Of a DNA stretch of 64,000 nucleotides, positions 9,276 to 16,973 are shown piece after piece (the stretch's first letter is position 1; every line of letters starts with the position of its first letter). The notes under the pieces were generated by a model, which searched no databases, was not told the origin of the DNA, and saw only the letters and a program-made list of their open reading frames with translations. Position numbers and translations under genes: made by a program. The stretch is from Halocalculus aciditolerans. GTDB taxonomy: Archaea > Halobacteriota > Halobacteria > Halobacteriales > Halobacteriaceae. The DNA is taken from contig NZ_BMPG01000002.1 of the NCBI RefSeq assembly GCF_014647475.1, positions 806,001 to 870,000 on the forward strand, in the 5' to 3' direction.

Positions 9276-10178
9276 TCACCAATCGAAAAAGCTTCTCGTT
9301 CGAGGGTGCTGAAAGTTTCTCGTCAGGTCCAGCTGTGTTTGTTGAAGTTTGAGTGCTGCGCGTGTGACAAACTGTATCCCGAATTTAATCTCATCCTTCT
9401 CAAAGTCATCGTCAGTTTTCCCCATCATTCTCACATCACGCACAATACTGTTGAACCTGGAGTATTGTGTATAATCAATTCCGAGAGAGAGTATCTGAAG
9501 CTCGGAGTAAATATCATCAAATAGTGTTTTAGAGGTGTCTATCCACTCTTGAACATCATCAGAATAACTTCTCTCTGACATAATGTTGCGCCGTTGTGGG
9601 TATGGCGTATATTCCAACTGGCCTCGTCCCCTCTCTTTATACTCATACATTAGATCGTCAAATGCGTCGTCTAATGCTATCGCAGCGTTTCTAGTTTCTC
9701 CATTAGTGAGGTACTCCTTCGCCTCTGAAACTTTCTTTCGTGTAGTGTCGAATTCGACTAAGCTGAATAGGTCAATATCTCCATAGTCGGTTCCAAAGAC
9801 AGTTGGCGTATTCTCTTCAAAGAATCGTTCCACAGTTGCCCGATATACTTCAATATCTTCCTCTGTGGGGCGAATAAGTTGGTGTTTCAAACGATTCCTT
9901 GCATCATGCAAATTCCGCATGGATTCTTTCTGTGTTAGTGTAACATCTTCCATTTCAAGCTTCCACCAATAGTCCATGAAACTGTCCGGATTATCAGCGT
10001 CGACGTACTGTTTAGATATTATCAAGAACATCTCTACAGAATCATGAAATGATAGAAGAGAAGTGGATCGATTCGGAGATGGTTTCCGAGAGAGAGAGAT
10101 TGCATTCTCGTGTAAGTTTTTAATGTAGGCAAGTCGCTCCATCTGAGACTTTCTGATGGTCATAAAGAGTAATCTCAT
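9276..10178 (-). CDS. AT-rich island protein with a HEPN-type RNxxxH motif
   Basis: This 300-residue, mostly alpha-helical protein has no recognised full-length homologue. Residues 94-99 read RNRLKH within NLHDARNRLKHQ. This fits the R-polar-x3-H active site of HEPN ribonucleases, found in many toxins and antiviral effectors. The N-terminal helix with SLLSFHDSVEMFLIIS (about 40-55) resembles the usual HEPN first helices. The remaining 170 residues are charged helices without a clear motif. Base composition is far more AT-rich than any neighbour and codon use is unlike the window, so recent transfer is likely. No antitoxin or nucleotidyltransferase partner is visible. Start is the first ATG at 10178; Met6 or Met13 are alternatives. 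Confidence 0.75.
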   Translation of the reverse strand: MRLLFMTIRKSQMERLAYIKNLHENAISLSRKPSPNRSTSLLSFHDSVEMFLIISKQYVDADNPDSFMDYWWKLEMEDVTLTQKESMRNLHDARNRLKHQLIRPTEEDIEVYRATVERFFEENTPTVFGTDYGDIDLFSLVEFDTTRKKVSEAKEYLTNGETRNAAIALDDAFDDLMYEYKERGRGQLEYTPYPQRRNIMSERSYSDDVQEWIDTSKTLFDDIYSELQILSLGIDYTQYSRFNSIVRDVRMMGKTDDDFEKDEIKFGIQFVTRAALKLQQTQLDLTRNFQHPRTRSFFDW

Positions 10179-10500
10179 GTTTGTGCCAAAGTAGTTAGGG
10201 GTGGATGTGGTTGTCTGTACTGGGGTATTCTCTACTGCATTCGCTCACACCTACCCACGGGGTAGGTCACACTGAAACTCGAATGCCGAGATATACACAC
10301 GAAAAGACGACTCTGGTGTGTACCGCTCAGCGAATTTCCGTGCGTCTCGTCCAGAGTCGCGCGCTGGAGAAACGCTGACGAATGTCGTAAAGGGGGAGAA
10401 GGCACGCCTATAGCCCTCCGGAATTGCCAATTGTCGAGTCGTGTGTACGAGGATGGCGTCGACGTCAACGAATCAGCAACGGACACGTCCAACACGGTGA

Positions 10501-10678
10501 GCGTCCGGCGACCGAGCGGTCCGTCAGGACCCGGTAGGTCGCCGGTTCACCGAGCGCGGAGCGCTCGGGCTCGGCGCGGACCACCGCGCCCCTTCGGGGC
10601 GCGACGGGAGCACCGATGCTTTTAGTGCAGGTTTTGCCGAGCGCTGGCGCGCTTCGCGCGCCGAGCGCAGCGCAAAAC
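10501..10678 (-). repeat. Right copy of the composite inverted repeat bounding the AT-rich island
   Basis: Read on the minus strand, it has the same order as the left copy: stem-loop GTTTTGC..GCAAAAC with inner GGCGCGC-TTC-GCGCGCC (10631-10678), hairpin CGCGCCCC-TTC-GGGGCGCG (10585-10603), hairpin CCGAGCGC-GGA-GCGCTCGG (10550-10568) and the core (10501-10550). The core matches the left core in two arms of about 20 bases and differs only in the central 9-10 bases. Between the island gene and this repeat (10179-10500) I see no convincing gene. Confidence 0.65.
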
Positions 10679-10688
10679 GTGCAGCGCA

Positions 10689-10698
10689 AGATATAGAA
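10689..10698 (+). promoter_or_regulatory. Probable TATA box of secE-nusG
   Basis: AGATATAGAA is centred 27 bases before the secE ATG, the right distance for a leaderless archaeal transcript. It lies just outside the right inverted repeat, so secE-nusG would keep its own promoter despite the insertion. Confidence 0.55.
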
Positions 10699-10720
10699 AC
10701 GGCGGGGGTGAAACAGGGGT

Positions 10721-10891
10721 ATGGACGTTCCCTTAGAGCTTTCAGCGTATACGCGCGTGCTGAAGCTGGCGAGCACGCCGTCGTGGGAGGAGTTCTCCCA
10801 GATTGCGATGATCGCTGGTGCCGGCATCCTGCTCATCGGACTGCTCGGATTTATCATCTTCGTGGTTATGAACGCGATTCCGGGGGTCTAG
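10721..10891 (+). CDS. secE: Preprotein translocase subunit SecE (Sec61 gamma)
   Basis: This 56-residue protein is a small, single-span subunit of the SecYEG channel that clamps SecY. It starts MDVPLELSAYTRVLKLAST, has an amphipathic helix around residues 5-30 (RVLKLASTPSWEEFSQIA), and then one transmembrane helix rich in Ile, Leu and Gly (about 32-54). This matches archaeal SecE. The next gene, nusG/spt5, begins 3 bases after its stop codon, the classic secE-nusG pair. In other haloarchaea the gene follows ftsZ1 directly; here an island separates them. Confidence 0.92.
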   Translation: MDVPLELSAYTRVLKLASTPSWEEFSQIAMIAGAGILLIGLLGFIIFVVMNAIPGV

Positions 10892-10894
10892 TCG

Positions 10895-11332
10895 ATGGGG
10901 ATTTTCGCTGTGAAGACGACGGCGAGTCAGGAGCAGACGGTCGCGAGTATGATCGCGAACCGCGAGGAGGACGAGATTCACGCGGTGCTCGCGCCGGACG
11001 CGTTGACGAGCTACGTGATGGTTGAGGCGGACAACGACGCGGTGATTTCGCGGGTGCTGGAGGAGATTCCGCACGCGCGGAGTATGGTGCCGGGGAACTC
11101 CTCGATCAGTGAGGTCGAGCACTTCCTGAGCCCGAAGCCGGACGTGGAGGGTATCGCGGAGGGCGACATCGTGGAGCTCATCGCGGGACCGTTCAAGGGC
11201 GAGAAGGCGCAGGTGCAGCGTATCGACGAGGGGAAAGACCAGGTGACGGTCGAACTCTACGAGGCGACGGTGCCGATTCCGGTGACGGTGCGCGGCGACC
11301 AGATTCGCGTGCTGGACTCTGAAGAGCGCTAA
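10895..11332 (+). CDS. spt5: Transcription elongation factor Spt5 (NusG family)
   Basis: Archaeal Spt5 binds the RNA polymerase clamp, with Spt4, and raises processivity. The 145-residue protein has an N-terminal NGN domain ([40 protein letters not shown]) and a C-terminal KOW domain ([19 protein letters not shown]). The length is normal for archaea. It is tightly coupled to secE. The stop codon lies inside a hairpin that probably ends the transcript. Confidence 0.95.
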   Translation: MGIFAVKTTASQEQTVASMIANREEDEIHAVLAPDALTSYVMVEADNDAVISRVLEEIPHARSMVPGNSSISEVEHFLSPKPDVEGIAEGDIVELIAGPFKGEKAQVQRIDEGKDQVTVELYEATVPIPVTVRGDQIRVLDSEER

Positions 11333-11340
11333 CGCGCTCT
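11323..11340 (+). terminator. Hairpin overlapping the nusG stop
   Basis: AGAGCG and CGCTCT pair around a short loop containing the TAA stop, followed by a pyrimidine-rich run. It is likely the terminator of secE-nusG. Confidence 0.5.
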
Positions 11341-11384
11341 TCTGATCCCTCGTTCGCTTGCGCTCACGAGGACAGCGAGGAACG
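11323..11384 (+). repeat. Degenerate 60-base direct repeat, copy 1
   Basis: The segment from the nusG terminator hairpin through TCTGATCCCTCGTTCG and CTCACGAGGACAGCGAGGA is repeated 189 bases further on with scattered differences. The gene-free stretch from nusG to 11713 is made mostly of this and other short palindromic pieces. Confidence 0.55.
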
Positions 11385-11511
11385 CTGAGCGCAGCGAAGC
11401 GTTCCTCGGAAACGCGAACGGGGAGTGCGTGGTTCGGAGCGACCGGAGGGAGCGAGAACCACGTCGACGAGCGGCGTCAGCCGCGAGCGTTAGCGAGCCG
11501 TGAGCGCCCGA

Positions 11512-11572
11512 AGAACGCGAGCGCGTTCTTCTGGTCCCTCGTTCACTGCGTTCACGAGGATAGCGAGGAGCG
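11512..11572 (+). repeat. Degenerate 60-base direct repeat, copy 2
   Basis: It starts with hairpin AGAACGCGAGCGCGTTCT, then TCTGGTCCCTCGTTCACT and TTCACGAGGATAGCGAGGA. The hairpin stem differs from copy 1 by paired changes, so structure rather than sequence is kept. Confidence 0.55.
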
Positions 11573-11713
11573 ATAGCGCCTCACACGGTCGAGCGGCGCT
11601 TTCTGCCGTGAGACGACGCCGGAGAGCGGTAGGCTGAGAGTTCGGCCGGCGGTGTGGTTCGAGTTTTCTCTCCGGGAGTCGGGTGTGTGGTCGCCAGCGG
11701 GCGGACCGTGGAG

Positions 11714-11980
11714 TTAGTCGACGTAGCCGATGACGTTCTCGCCGAGTTCGGCGGTGGCGTAGTCGCGGCCGTGGTCGGTGAGGCGGTAGTAGTCGGTGTC
11801 GTCGAGGGTTTCGACGATGCCGCGGTCGTGGAGGTCGTCGAGGGCGGCTTCGACGGTGGGTTCGGTGAGTTCTGCTTCGGTGAGTGCGGCGATGTTGGCG
11901 GCGATGCCGGCGGGGGAATGTCCGAGGCTGGTCTGGGTGAGGATGCGGATGACGGTGTTCGTGTCGGCTTCGCTTGGCAT
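11714..11980 (-). CDS. Small winged-helix DNA-binding protein
   Basis: The 88-residue protein has helix-turn-helix and wing features: ILTQTSLGHSPAGIAANIAA as first helices, TEPTVEAALDDLHDRGIVE as recognition helix, and TDYYRLTDHGRDYA as the wing. Such single-domain winged helices are common transcription regulators in haloarchaea. It lies 48 bases downstream of the permease-UspA gene on the same strand and could be part of its transcript. The target is unknown. Confidence 0.75.
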   Translation of the reverse strand: MPSEADTNTVIRILTQTSLGHSPAGIAANIAALTEAELTEPTVEAALDDLHDRGIVETLDDTDYYRLTDHGRDYATAELGENVIGYVD

Positions 11981-12028
11981 ACGCGTGAGGTGTAGCGGCG
12001 GGTGGAAAAACGGAACGGCCGGGAGCGG

Positions 12029-14254
12029 TTAGAAGGCGAAGCGGTCGAGGAGGTAGCGGAGGAAGGTGTGGGTGCGTGTCGTCTTGGTGTGGACGAGGAC
12101 GGTGGTGGTGTCGAGTTCTTCGGCGAGTCTGTCGGGGAGCGCGCCGAAGACGACGTCGTAGAGGACGTGGTGTGCGCTGGTGGAGGCGATTACGAGGTCG
12201 GCGTCGCTGGCGGCGGTGACGAGGGCGTCGAGCCGGTCGGGCGTGCGGAGGATGGTGGTGTGTGCGGGGACGGTGAGGATGTCGCGGACGTCGGAGTGGT
12301 AGCTGAGGACGGCGTCGTGGAGTTCGTCGCTGGCGGCGTCGCCGATGGCGTGGAGGAGGGTGATAGTGGCGTCGTAGCGGGTGGCGAGGGCGTCGGCGAG
12401 CAGGAGTTCGAGCGGGTCGAACGGGCCTTCGTCGGCGATGACGGTGATGGTGTCGACGTCGTCGATGCCGCGGTCGTTCACGAACCCGACGTCGCAGGGG
12501 GCGTTCCGGATGTACCAGTCGACGTCTTCGCCGAGGAGTTCGCCGACGAAGACGTCGGCCTCCCACTCGCCGAGGATGGTGGAGAGGTCGTGGTGGTCGG
12601 CGTAGTTCGCGACGGCGTGTTCGATGTCGTGGGTGACGATTTCGCCGGCTTCAACGCGTGCGTCGAGGTCATCGCCGAGTTCTTCGATGCGCGCTTCGAA
12701 CGAACGGTCGGCGGCGGTGTGGGTGTCCGTCGCGGTGGAGAGCGGGGATTGGTCGGGAATCTCGTCGAACTGGATGGCTCGGACGGTGCCGCCGCGGCGG
12801 TCCGTAATCGCGGCGGCGACCGTGAGAAGGGTGCGTTCGCGGTCCGGTTGGGTGTCGGGGGAGAGCGCGACGAGCACGCCGCCGTTCTCGCTGTCGGTTG
12901 CGAAGAGGTCGCGGGTGGTGTCGAGGGTGTACCGGCTGGTGGAGCGGCGGATGGCGTCGACGGCGGCCCCTTCGCGGTCGGTTCGGCCGCGGGCGTAGAA
13001 CCGATACCAGAGGACGCCGACGGCGATGATGCCGGCGGCACCGGCGAGCGCGAGGGCTCCCATCTGGGTGAGGAGGACGAGGCCGGCGAGGATGCCGAAG
13101 AGCTGGAGCAAGGGGTAGGCGGGCGCGGTGAAGTCGGGGTCGTACCAGTCGAGGTCGCTCTCGCGGAAGGCGACGAGCGCGGCGTTTACGAGGGTGAAGA
13201 TGAGGATCTGGAAGGCGGAGGCGAGTTTCGCGAGGTCGACGACGGGGACGGCGGCGATGAGGGCGACGAGCACGCCGCCGGTGAGGAGGATGGCGGCGAC
13301 GGGCGTGCGGTAGCGGTCGTTCGTGACGCCGAATCGCTCGGGGAAGAGGCGGTCGCGCCCCATCGCGAGCGGGTAGCGAGACGAGGAGAGAACGCCGGCG
13401 TTCGCCATGCTGACGAGCGCGAGGACGGCGACGGCGGCGACGACTGCCGCGCCGGTCTCTCCGAGGAATGCGGCGGCGGCGTCCGCCATCGGCGTGTAGG
13501 AGTGCGTGATGCTTCCGGGTGCGGTGACGCCGACGATGACGAAGACGCAGAACGTGTAGACGAGCATCATCAGGACGACGGACCCGAGGATGCCGAGCGG
13601 GATGTTGCGGCCGGGGTCTTCGACTTCTTCGGCGACGCTCGCGATCTTCGTCACGCCGGCGTAGGAGACGAAGACGAAGCCGGTCGCGGCGAGCAGGCCG
13701 TCGGCACCGGCGGGGAAGAAGGGGTGGTAGTTCGTCGCGGTGACGGCGGTGAGGCCGTCGGCGATGAAGGCGACGAGGGCGAGGAGGACGACGGAGACGA
13801 CGACGGCCTGGAGGCGGCCGGTCTGTTTCACGCCCGCGACGTTCACGGCGGTCAAGAGGACGGCGAGGGCGATGGCGACGGCTTTCACGAGTCCGGCTGG
13901 GAGCGGGGCGAAGAGGAGGAGGTACGCGCCGAGGCCGACGAGGGCGAACGCCGATTTGAAGACGAGACTGAACCACGCGCCGAGCCCGGCGATCGTGCCG
14001 GCGAGCGGCCCCCAGGACCGGTCGATGAAGAGGTAGGTTCCGCCGGATTCGGGCATCGCGGTCGCCATCTCGGATTTCGAGAGCGCGGCGGGGAGGACGA
14101 CGACGCCGGCGAGGAGGTAGGCGAGAATGACGGCTGGACCCGCGATCTTCGAGGCGAGTCCGGGGAGGACGAAGATTCCCGAGCCGACCATCGCGCCGAC
14201 GCTCACAGTGAGCGTCGCGTAGAGGCCCAGATCACGCTCGAGATCCTTTGGCAT
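12029..14254 (-). CDS. Amino-acid permease (APC family) fused to C-terminal UspA-type domains
   Basis: The protein has 741 residues from the ATG at 14254. Residues 1 to about 420 form a 12-helix APC transporter, starting DLGLYATLTVSVGAMVGSGIFVLPG, where the GSGIF loop is the substrate-binding signature. The remaining 300 residues are soluble, with two universal-stress-protein-like halves (GGVLVALSPDTQPDRERTLL; DTITVIADEGPFDPLELLLADALA) in the cytoplasm. Such fusions are known in haloarchaea and are thought to gate transport by nucleotide binding or stress. It probably imports or exchanges amino acids; the substrate is unknown. The frame is open further upstream, but that runs into the neighbouring zinc-finger gene and is not used. 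Confidence 0.88.
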   Translation of the reverse strand: MPKDLERDLGLYATLTVSVGAMVGSGIFVLPGLASKIAGPAVILAYLLAGVVVLPAALSKSEMATAMPESGGTYLFIDRSWGPLAGTIAGLGAWFSLVFKSAFALVGLGAYLLLFAPLPAGLVKAVAIALAVLLTAVNVAGVKQTGRLQAVVVSVVLLALVAFIADGLTAVTATNYHPFFPAGADGLLAATGFVFVSYAGVTKIASVAEEVEDPGRNIPLGILGSVVLMMLVYTFCVFVIVGVTAPGSITHSYTPMADAAAAFLGETGAAVVAAVAVLALVSMANAGVLSSSRYPLAMGRDRLFPERFGVTNDRYRTPVAAILLTGGVLVALIAAVPVVDLAKLASAFQILIFTLVNAALVAFRESDLDWYDPDFTAPAYPLLQLFGILAGLVLLTQMGALALAGAAGIIAVGVLWYRFYARGRTDREGAAVDAIRRSTSRYTLDTTRDLFATDSENGGVLVALSPDTQPDRERTLLTVAAAITDRRGGTVRAIQFDEIPDQSPLSTATDTHTAADRSFEARIEELGDDLDARVEAGEIVTHDIEHAVANYADHHDLSTILGEWEADVFVGELLGEDVDWYIRNAPCDVGFVNDRGIDDVDTITVIADEGPFDPLELLLADALATRYDATITLLHAIGDAASDELHDAVLSYHSDVRDILTVPAHTTILRTPDRLDALVTAASDADLVIASTSAHHVLYDVVFGALPDRLAEELDTTTVLVHTKTTRTHTFLRYLLDRFAF

Positions 14255-14298
14255 GCTTCGAGCGAAGACGGCCCCGGTGATAAACGTTGGTCCGCCGA

Positions 14299-14628
14299 CT
14301 AGTTGCTGGCGCTGGCGACGGCTTCGTCGCCGTCGGTGTCGGCGTCCCTGCCGACGTAGATCTCGCGAGGGTCGACGGTGTCTTCGACGTCGCGTTTGAT
14401 GGATTCGCGTTCGCGGATCGCGCTGGCGTCGGCGTCGTAGGCGCGGACGAACTCGGTGCGCGTGTGCTCTTCGAAGACGTGCTTGATGGCGAAGAAGCCC
14501 TCCGGAACGGTGGTGCCGCAGATCCGGCACTCGTGGCGTTCGTGTGCGTCGACCTGATGCGTGAGGAGTGACTCGACGGTGCGGAACGTCGCGCCACATC
14601 CCCCGATAGCGCACTCCCAACCCGACAT
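14299..14628 (-). CDS. Tandem C2H2 zinc-finger protein
   Basis: The protein has 109 residues from the ATG at 14628 (an upstream in-frame ATG exists, but the TATA-like GCTTATCAAG at 14650-14659 favours the shorter form). There are two fingers: Cys6/Cys11/His24/His29 and Cys34/Cys37/His50/His55. Both have exactly 12 residues between the second Cys and first His, and HX4H ends. After them comes a charged helix (AIRERESIKRDVEDT) and an acidic tail. Small zinc-finger proteins of this kind are widespread in haloarchaea and some affect biofilm or swarming. The role of this one is unknown; DNA, RNA or protein binding are all possible. Confidence 0.82.
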   Translation of the reverse strand: MSGWECAIGGCGATFRTVESLLTHQVDAHERHECRICGTTVPEGFFAIKHVFEEHTRTEFVRAYDADASAIRERESIKRDVEDTVDPREIYVGRDADTDGDEAVASASN

Positions 14629-14724
14629 ACGGATACATACCGGAATCGGCTTGATAAGCCTTGCCGTAGAATCGGGGCGGTAGTACCGTATCGAGTAGGC
14701 CGCAGTCACGCGGTTTCCGAGGCT

Positions 14725-14742
14725 GTCTGACGTTCGTCAGAC
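14725..14742. other. Perfect hairpin GTCTGAC-GTTC-GTCAGAC
   Basis: Seven-base arms and a four-base loop lie about 97 bases upstream of the zinc-finger start. It could be an operator or a structural remnant. The stretch 14743-14890 after it holds no complete gene. Confidence 0.4.
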
Positions 14743-14891
14743 GCTCGTCGTCTCTGAAGGGGTTCGACGTCGAAACCGCCGGAGCAGCGCCGTTCGAGAG
14801 CTTCCTCACCGACGTCGACGACACGGTCTTCCGCCGTCCGGCTCGGATTCACTCAGCCTTCCCGCTCGCTACCGCTCGCGTGATTACGGTC

Positions 14892-14908
14892 GCAACGCTG
14901 CGCGTTGC
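14892..14908 (-). terminator. Hairpin after the acyl-CoA dehydrogenase gene
   Basis: GCAACGC-TGC-GCGTTGC, with perfect 7-base arms, begins 19 bases beyond the stop codon. It is a plausible terminator. Confidence 0.4.
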
Positions 14909-14927
14909 TCCCTAGTCCGCCTCGTGT

Positions 14928-16091
14928 TCACTCGCCGGACTGCCGATAAATCAGATTCCGCTGAATCTCGTTCGCGCCCTCGTAGATCACCGGAATACGG
15001 ACGTCCCGGTACACTCTCGCGATGCGGCGGTCGGTGAGGTTGCTGCGGCCGCCGTGGAACTGCATGCCCTGCTGGGCGTTCTCGACGGCGACTTCCGTGG
15101 ACTTGGTCTTCGCCATCGCGGCCCAGAGGCCGGGGTTCTCGTAGTCGCGGACCTTCTTCGCGGCGCGGTAGTTGAGCGCGCGCGCCGCTTCGAACTCGAG
15201 GCGCATGTCGGCGAGGCCGTGCTGAACGGCCTGGAAGTCGCTCACGTGCCGGCCGAACTCCTCGCGTTCGTGGACGAACTCCCAGGCTTCTTCGAGCGCG
15301 GCGGCGGCGAGGCCGAGGCCGTGCCCGCCCACGACGACGCGGCCGTGGTTGAAGAAGTCGGCGAGCATCATGAACCCGCCACCCTCGGTTCCGATGAGGT
15401 TCTCCTCGGGGACGCGGCAGTCGTCGAAGACGATGTGTGCCTGCTTCGACGCGCGCATCCCCATCTTCTCCGGGATGTGCTCGGCGTCGTAGCCCGCGGC
15501 GTCCGTGGGCACGGCGAACATCGAGTAGTTGAGGTAGCGGTCGTCGGTGTCCGCGGTCTTCGCGTACACCGTCACCCAGTCCGCCTCGACGCCGTTCCCG
15601 ATCCAGTACTTCTCGCCGTTGAGGACGTACTCGTCGCCGTCCTTGTCCGCCGTCGTCGTCATGCCGGCGAGGTCGCTGCCGATGTCGGGCTCGGAGACCG
15701 CGAGCCCCGTAATCTGGTCGTTCTCCGCGACCGGCCGCAGGAACTTCTCTTTCTGCGCTTCCGTGCCGTACTCCTGCATGATTTCCGCGCCGAAGCTCGC
15801 GAGCTGGAGGGTGAGCGCGATGCCGGCGTCGGCGCGGTAGAACTCCTCGGCGATGGCGAGCACTTCGACGATGTCGAGGCCGCGACCGCCGTACTCCTCC
15901 GAGATGTCCTGCGCGATGAGGCCGGCGTCCATCCCCGCTTCGAGGATGTCCCAGGGGTACTCGCCCGTGCGGAAGTACTCCTCGGCGTTCGGCGCGATGT
16001 GCTCCGCTGCGAACTCGCGCGCTTCCTGCTTGACGCCGCGGGCGTACTCGGGGACGACGTCCGCCGAGAGCAACTCCAGGTTCGAAGCCAT
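14928..16091 (-). CDS. Acyl-CoA dehydrogenase
   Basis: This FAD enzyme introduces a trans-2 double bond into acyl-CoA (fatty or branched-chain amino acid breakdown). With the start at the ATG at 16091 (MASNLELLSAD) the protein has 387 residues, normal for the family. FAD/substrate motifs are LAVSEPDIGSDLAGM and YWIGNG, then GRVVVGGHGLGLA, and the C-terminal IYEGANEIQRNLIYRQ has the usual catalytic base region (YEGANEIQ). A TATA-like ATTTATGG (minus strand, near 16116-16123) lies about 25-32 bases upstream of this start and supports it. No electron-transfer flavoprotein or thiolase gene lies nearby, so substrate class is not shown. Confidence 0.92.
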   Translation of the reverse strand: MASNLELLSADVVPEYARGVKQEAREFAAEHIAPNAEEYFRTGEYPWDILEAGMDAGLIAQDISEEYGGRGLDIVEVLAIAEEFYRADAGIALTLQLASFGAEIMQEYGTEAQKEKFLRPVAENDQITGLAVSEPDIGSDLAGMTTTADKDGDEYVLNGEKYWIGNGVEADWVTVYAKTADTDDRYLNYSMFAVPTDAAGYDAEHIPEKMGMRASKQAHIVFDDCRVPEENLIGTEGGGFMMLADFFNHGRVVVGGHGLGLAAAALEEAWEFVHEREEFGRHVSDFQAVQHGLADMRLEFEAARALNYRAAKKVRDYENPGLWAAMAKTKSTEVAVENAQQGMQFHGGRSNLTDRRIARVYRDVRIPVIYEGANEIQRNLIYRQSGE

Positions 16092-16208
16092 GCGGTACAC
16101 TCCACGCGCCGACACCATAAATCGGGGCAGAACACCCACTCCGTGCCTTCGAGTTTACGGGGTTCGGAGACCGCAAGCCGCAAAGTCCCGCGGGGAGAAT
16201 TTCCCGGT

Positions 16209-16970
16209 ATGGCTGGAACCGGGACACGGGTCGACATGCACGTGAAGGCGTTGGACGAGCGCGTCGTCGAGCGCGCGAAAGCACGCGGCATCGACGCCCT
16301 CGTCTACGCCCCGCACTTCGTGCGGCTGCCCGACATCCGCGAGCGCGCCGAGCGGTTCTCCGACGACGACCTCCTCGTCGTCCCGGCGCGCGAAATCTTC
16401 ACGGGGACGTGGCGGAACCGCGCACACGTCCTCGCGCTCGGCCTCAGCGAGCCGGTCCCGGACTTCGTGACACTCGACGGCGCGATGCGGGAGTTCGACC
16501 GGCAGGACGCCGCCGTCCTCGCCCCCCACCCGGAGTTCCTCACCGTGAGCCTCGACGAGCGCGACATCGACCGCTACACCGACCGCCTCGACGCCATCGA
16601 GACGTACAATCCGAAACACTGGCCGTCGCACAACCGCCGCGCTCGCGAACTCGCGGACGCCTACGACGTCCCGGCGTTCGCGTCCTCCTACGCCCACCTC
16701 GCGGGAACCGTGGGCGAGGTGTGGACGACGTTCGCGGCCGACATCGAGACGGAGGCCGACCTCGTCGACGCCCTCCACGCGGGCGCGGACCGCGCCGTCG
16801 ACCACCGCTCCGGCCTCCGCCACACCATCCAGTGCCGCCTGGAGTTCGCGCATCTCGGCTGGGAGAACTCCTACGAGAAACTCGACCGCCTCCTCCTCTC
16901 CGGCATGGAACCCACACACCCCCGCCACATCGCCTACGAGGGGAGATTCGACGACGTCCGCGTCTACTGA
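16209..16970 (+). CDS. PHP-domain-like metal-dependent phosphoesterase-type protein
   Basis: The protein has 253 residues. The sequence VDMHVKALDERVVERAKARGIDALVYAPHF resembles the opening of PHP-fold proteins, but the usual HxH is reduced to one His. Later likely metal ligands are APHPEFL, ETYNPKHWPSHNRRA and SYAHLAG. The C-terminal RHIAYEGRFDDVRVY is conserved-looking. The reaction is unknown; hydrolysis of a phosphoester is the family expectation. Divergent from the acyl-CoA dehydrogenase, with 117 bases between. Confidence 0.75.
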   Translation: MAGTGTRVDMHVKALDERVVERAKARGIDALVYAPHFVRLPDIRERAERFSDDDLLVVPAREIFTGTWRNRAHVLALGLSEPVPDFVTLDGAMREFDRQDAAVLAPHPEFLTVSLDERDIDRYTDRLDAIETYNPKHWPSHNRRARELADAYDVPAFASSYAHLAGTVGEVWTTFAADIETEADLVDALHAGADRAVDHRSGLRHTIQCRLEFAHLGWENSYEKLDRLLLSGMEPTHPRHIAYEGRFDDVRVY

Positions 16971-16973
16971 GAG

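Noticed and set aside
10232-10495. 87-codon minus-strand frame between the island gene and the right repeat
   Set aside because: No motif, irregular composition, overlaps neither known gene nor a clear promoter.
8956-10720. Classical insertion sequence between ftsZ1 and secE
   Set aside because: No transposase-like protein (no DDE or HUH motifs) in the AT-rich gene, and the bounding repeats are long composite hairpins rather than simple terminal inverted repeats. Target duplications were not found.
12002-14302. Long plus-strand frame rich in Glu/Gly/Val
   Set aside because: Antisense of the permease-UspA gene; composition is typical of GC-driven shadow frames.
14743-14883. Plus-strand stretch with coding-like codons (FDVETAGAAPFESFLTDVDD...)
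   Set aside because: No start, no recognised family and only about 50 codons before stop. Possibly a gene remnant but not supportable.
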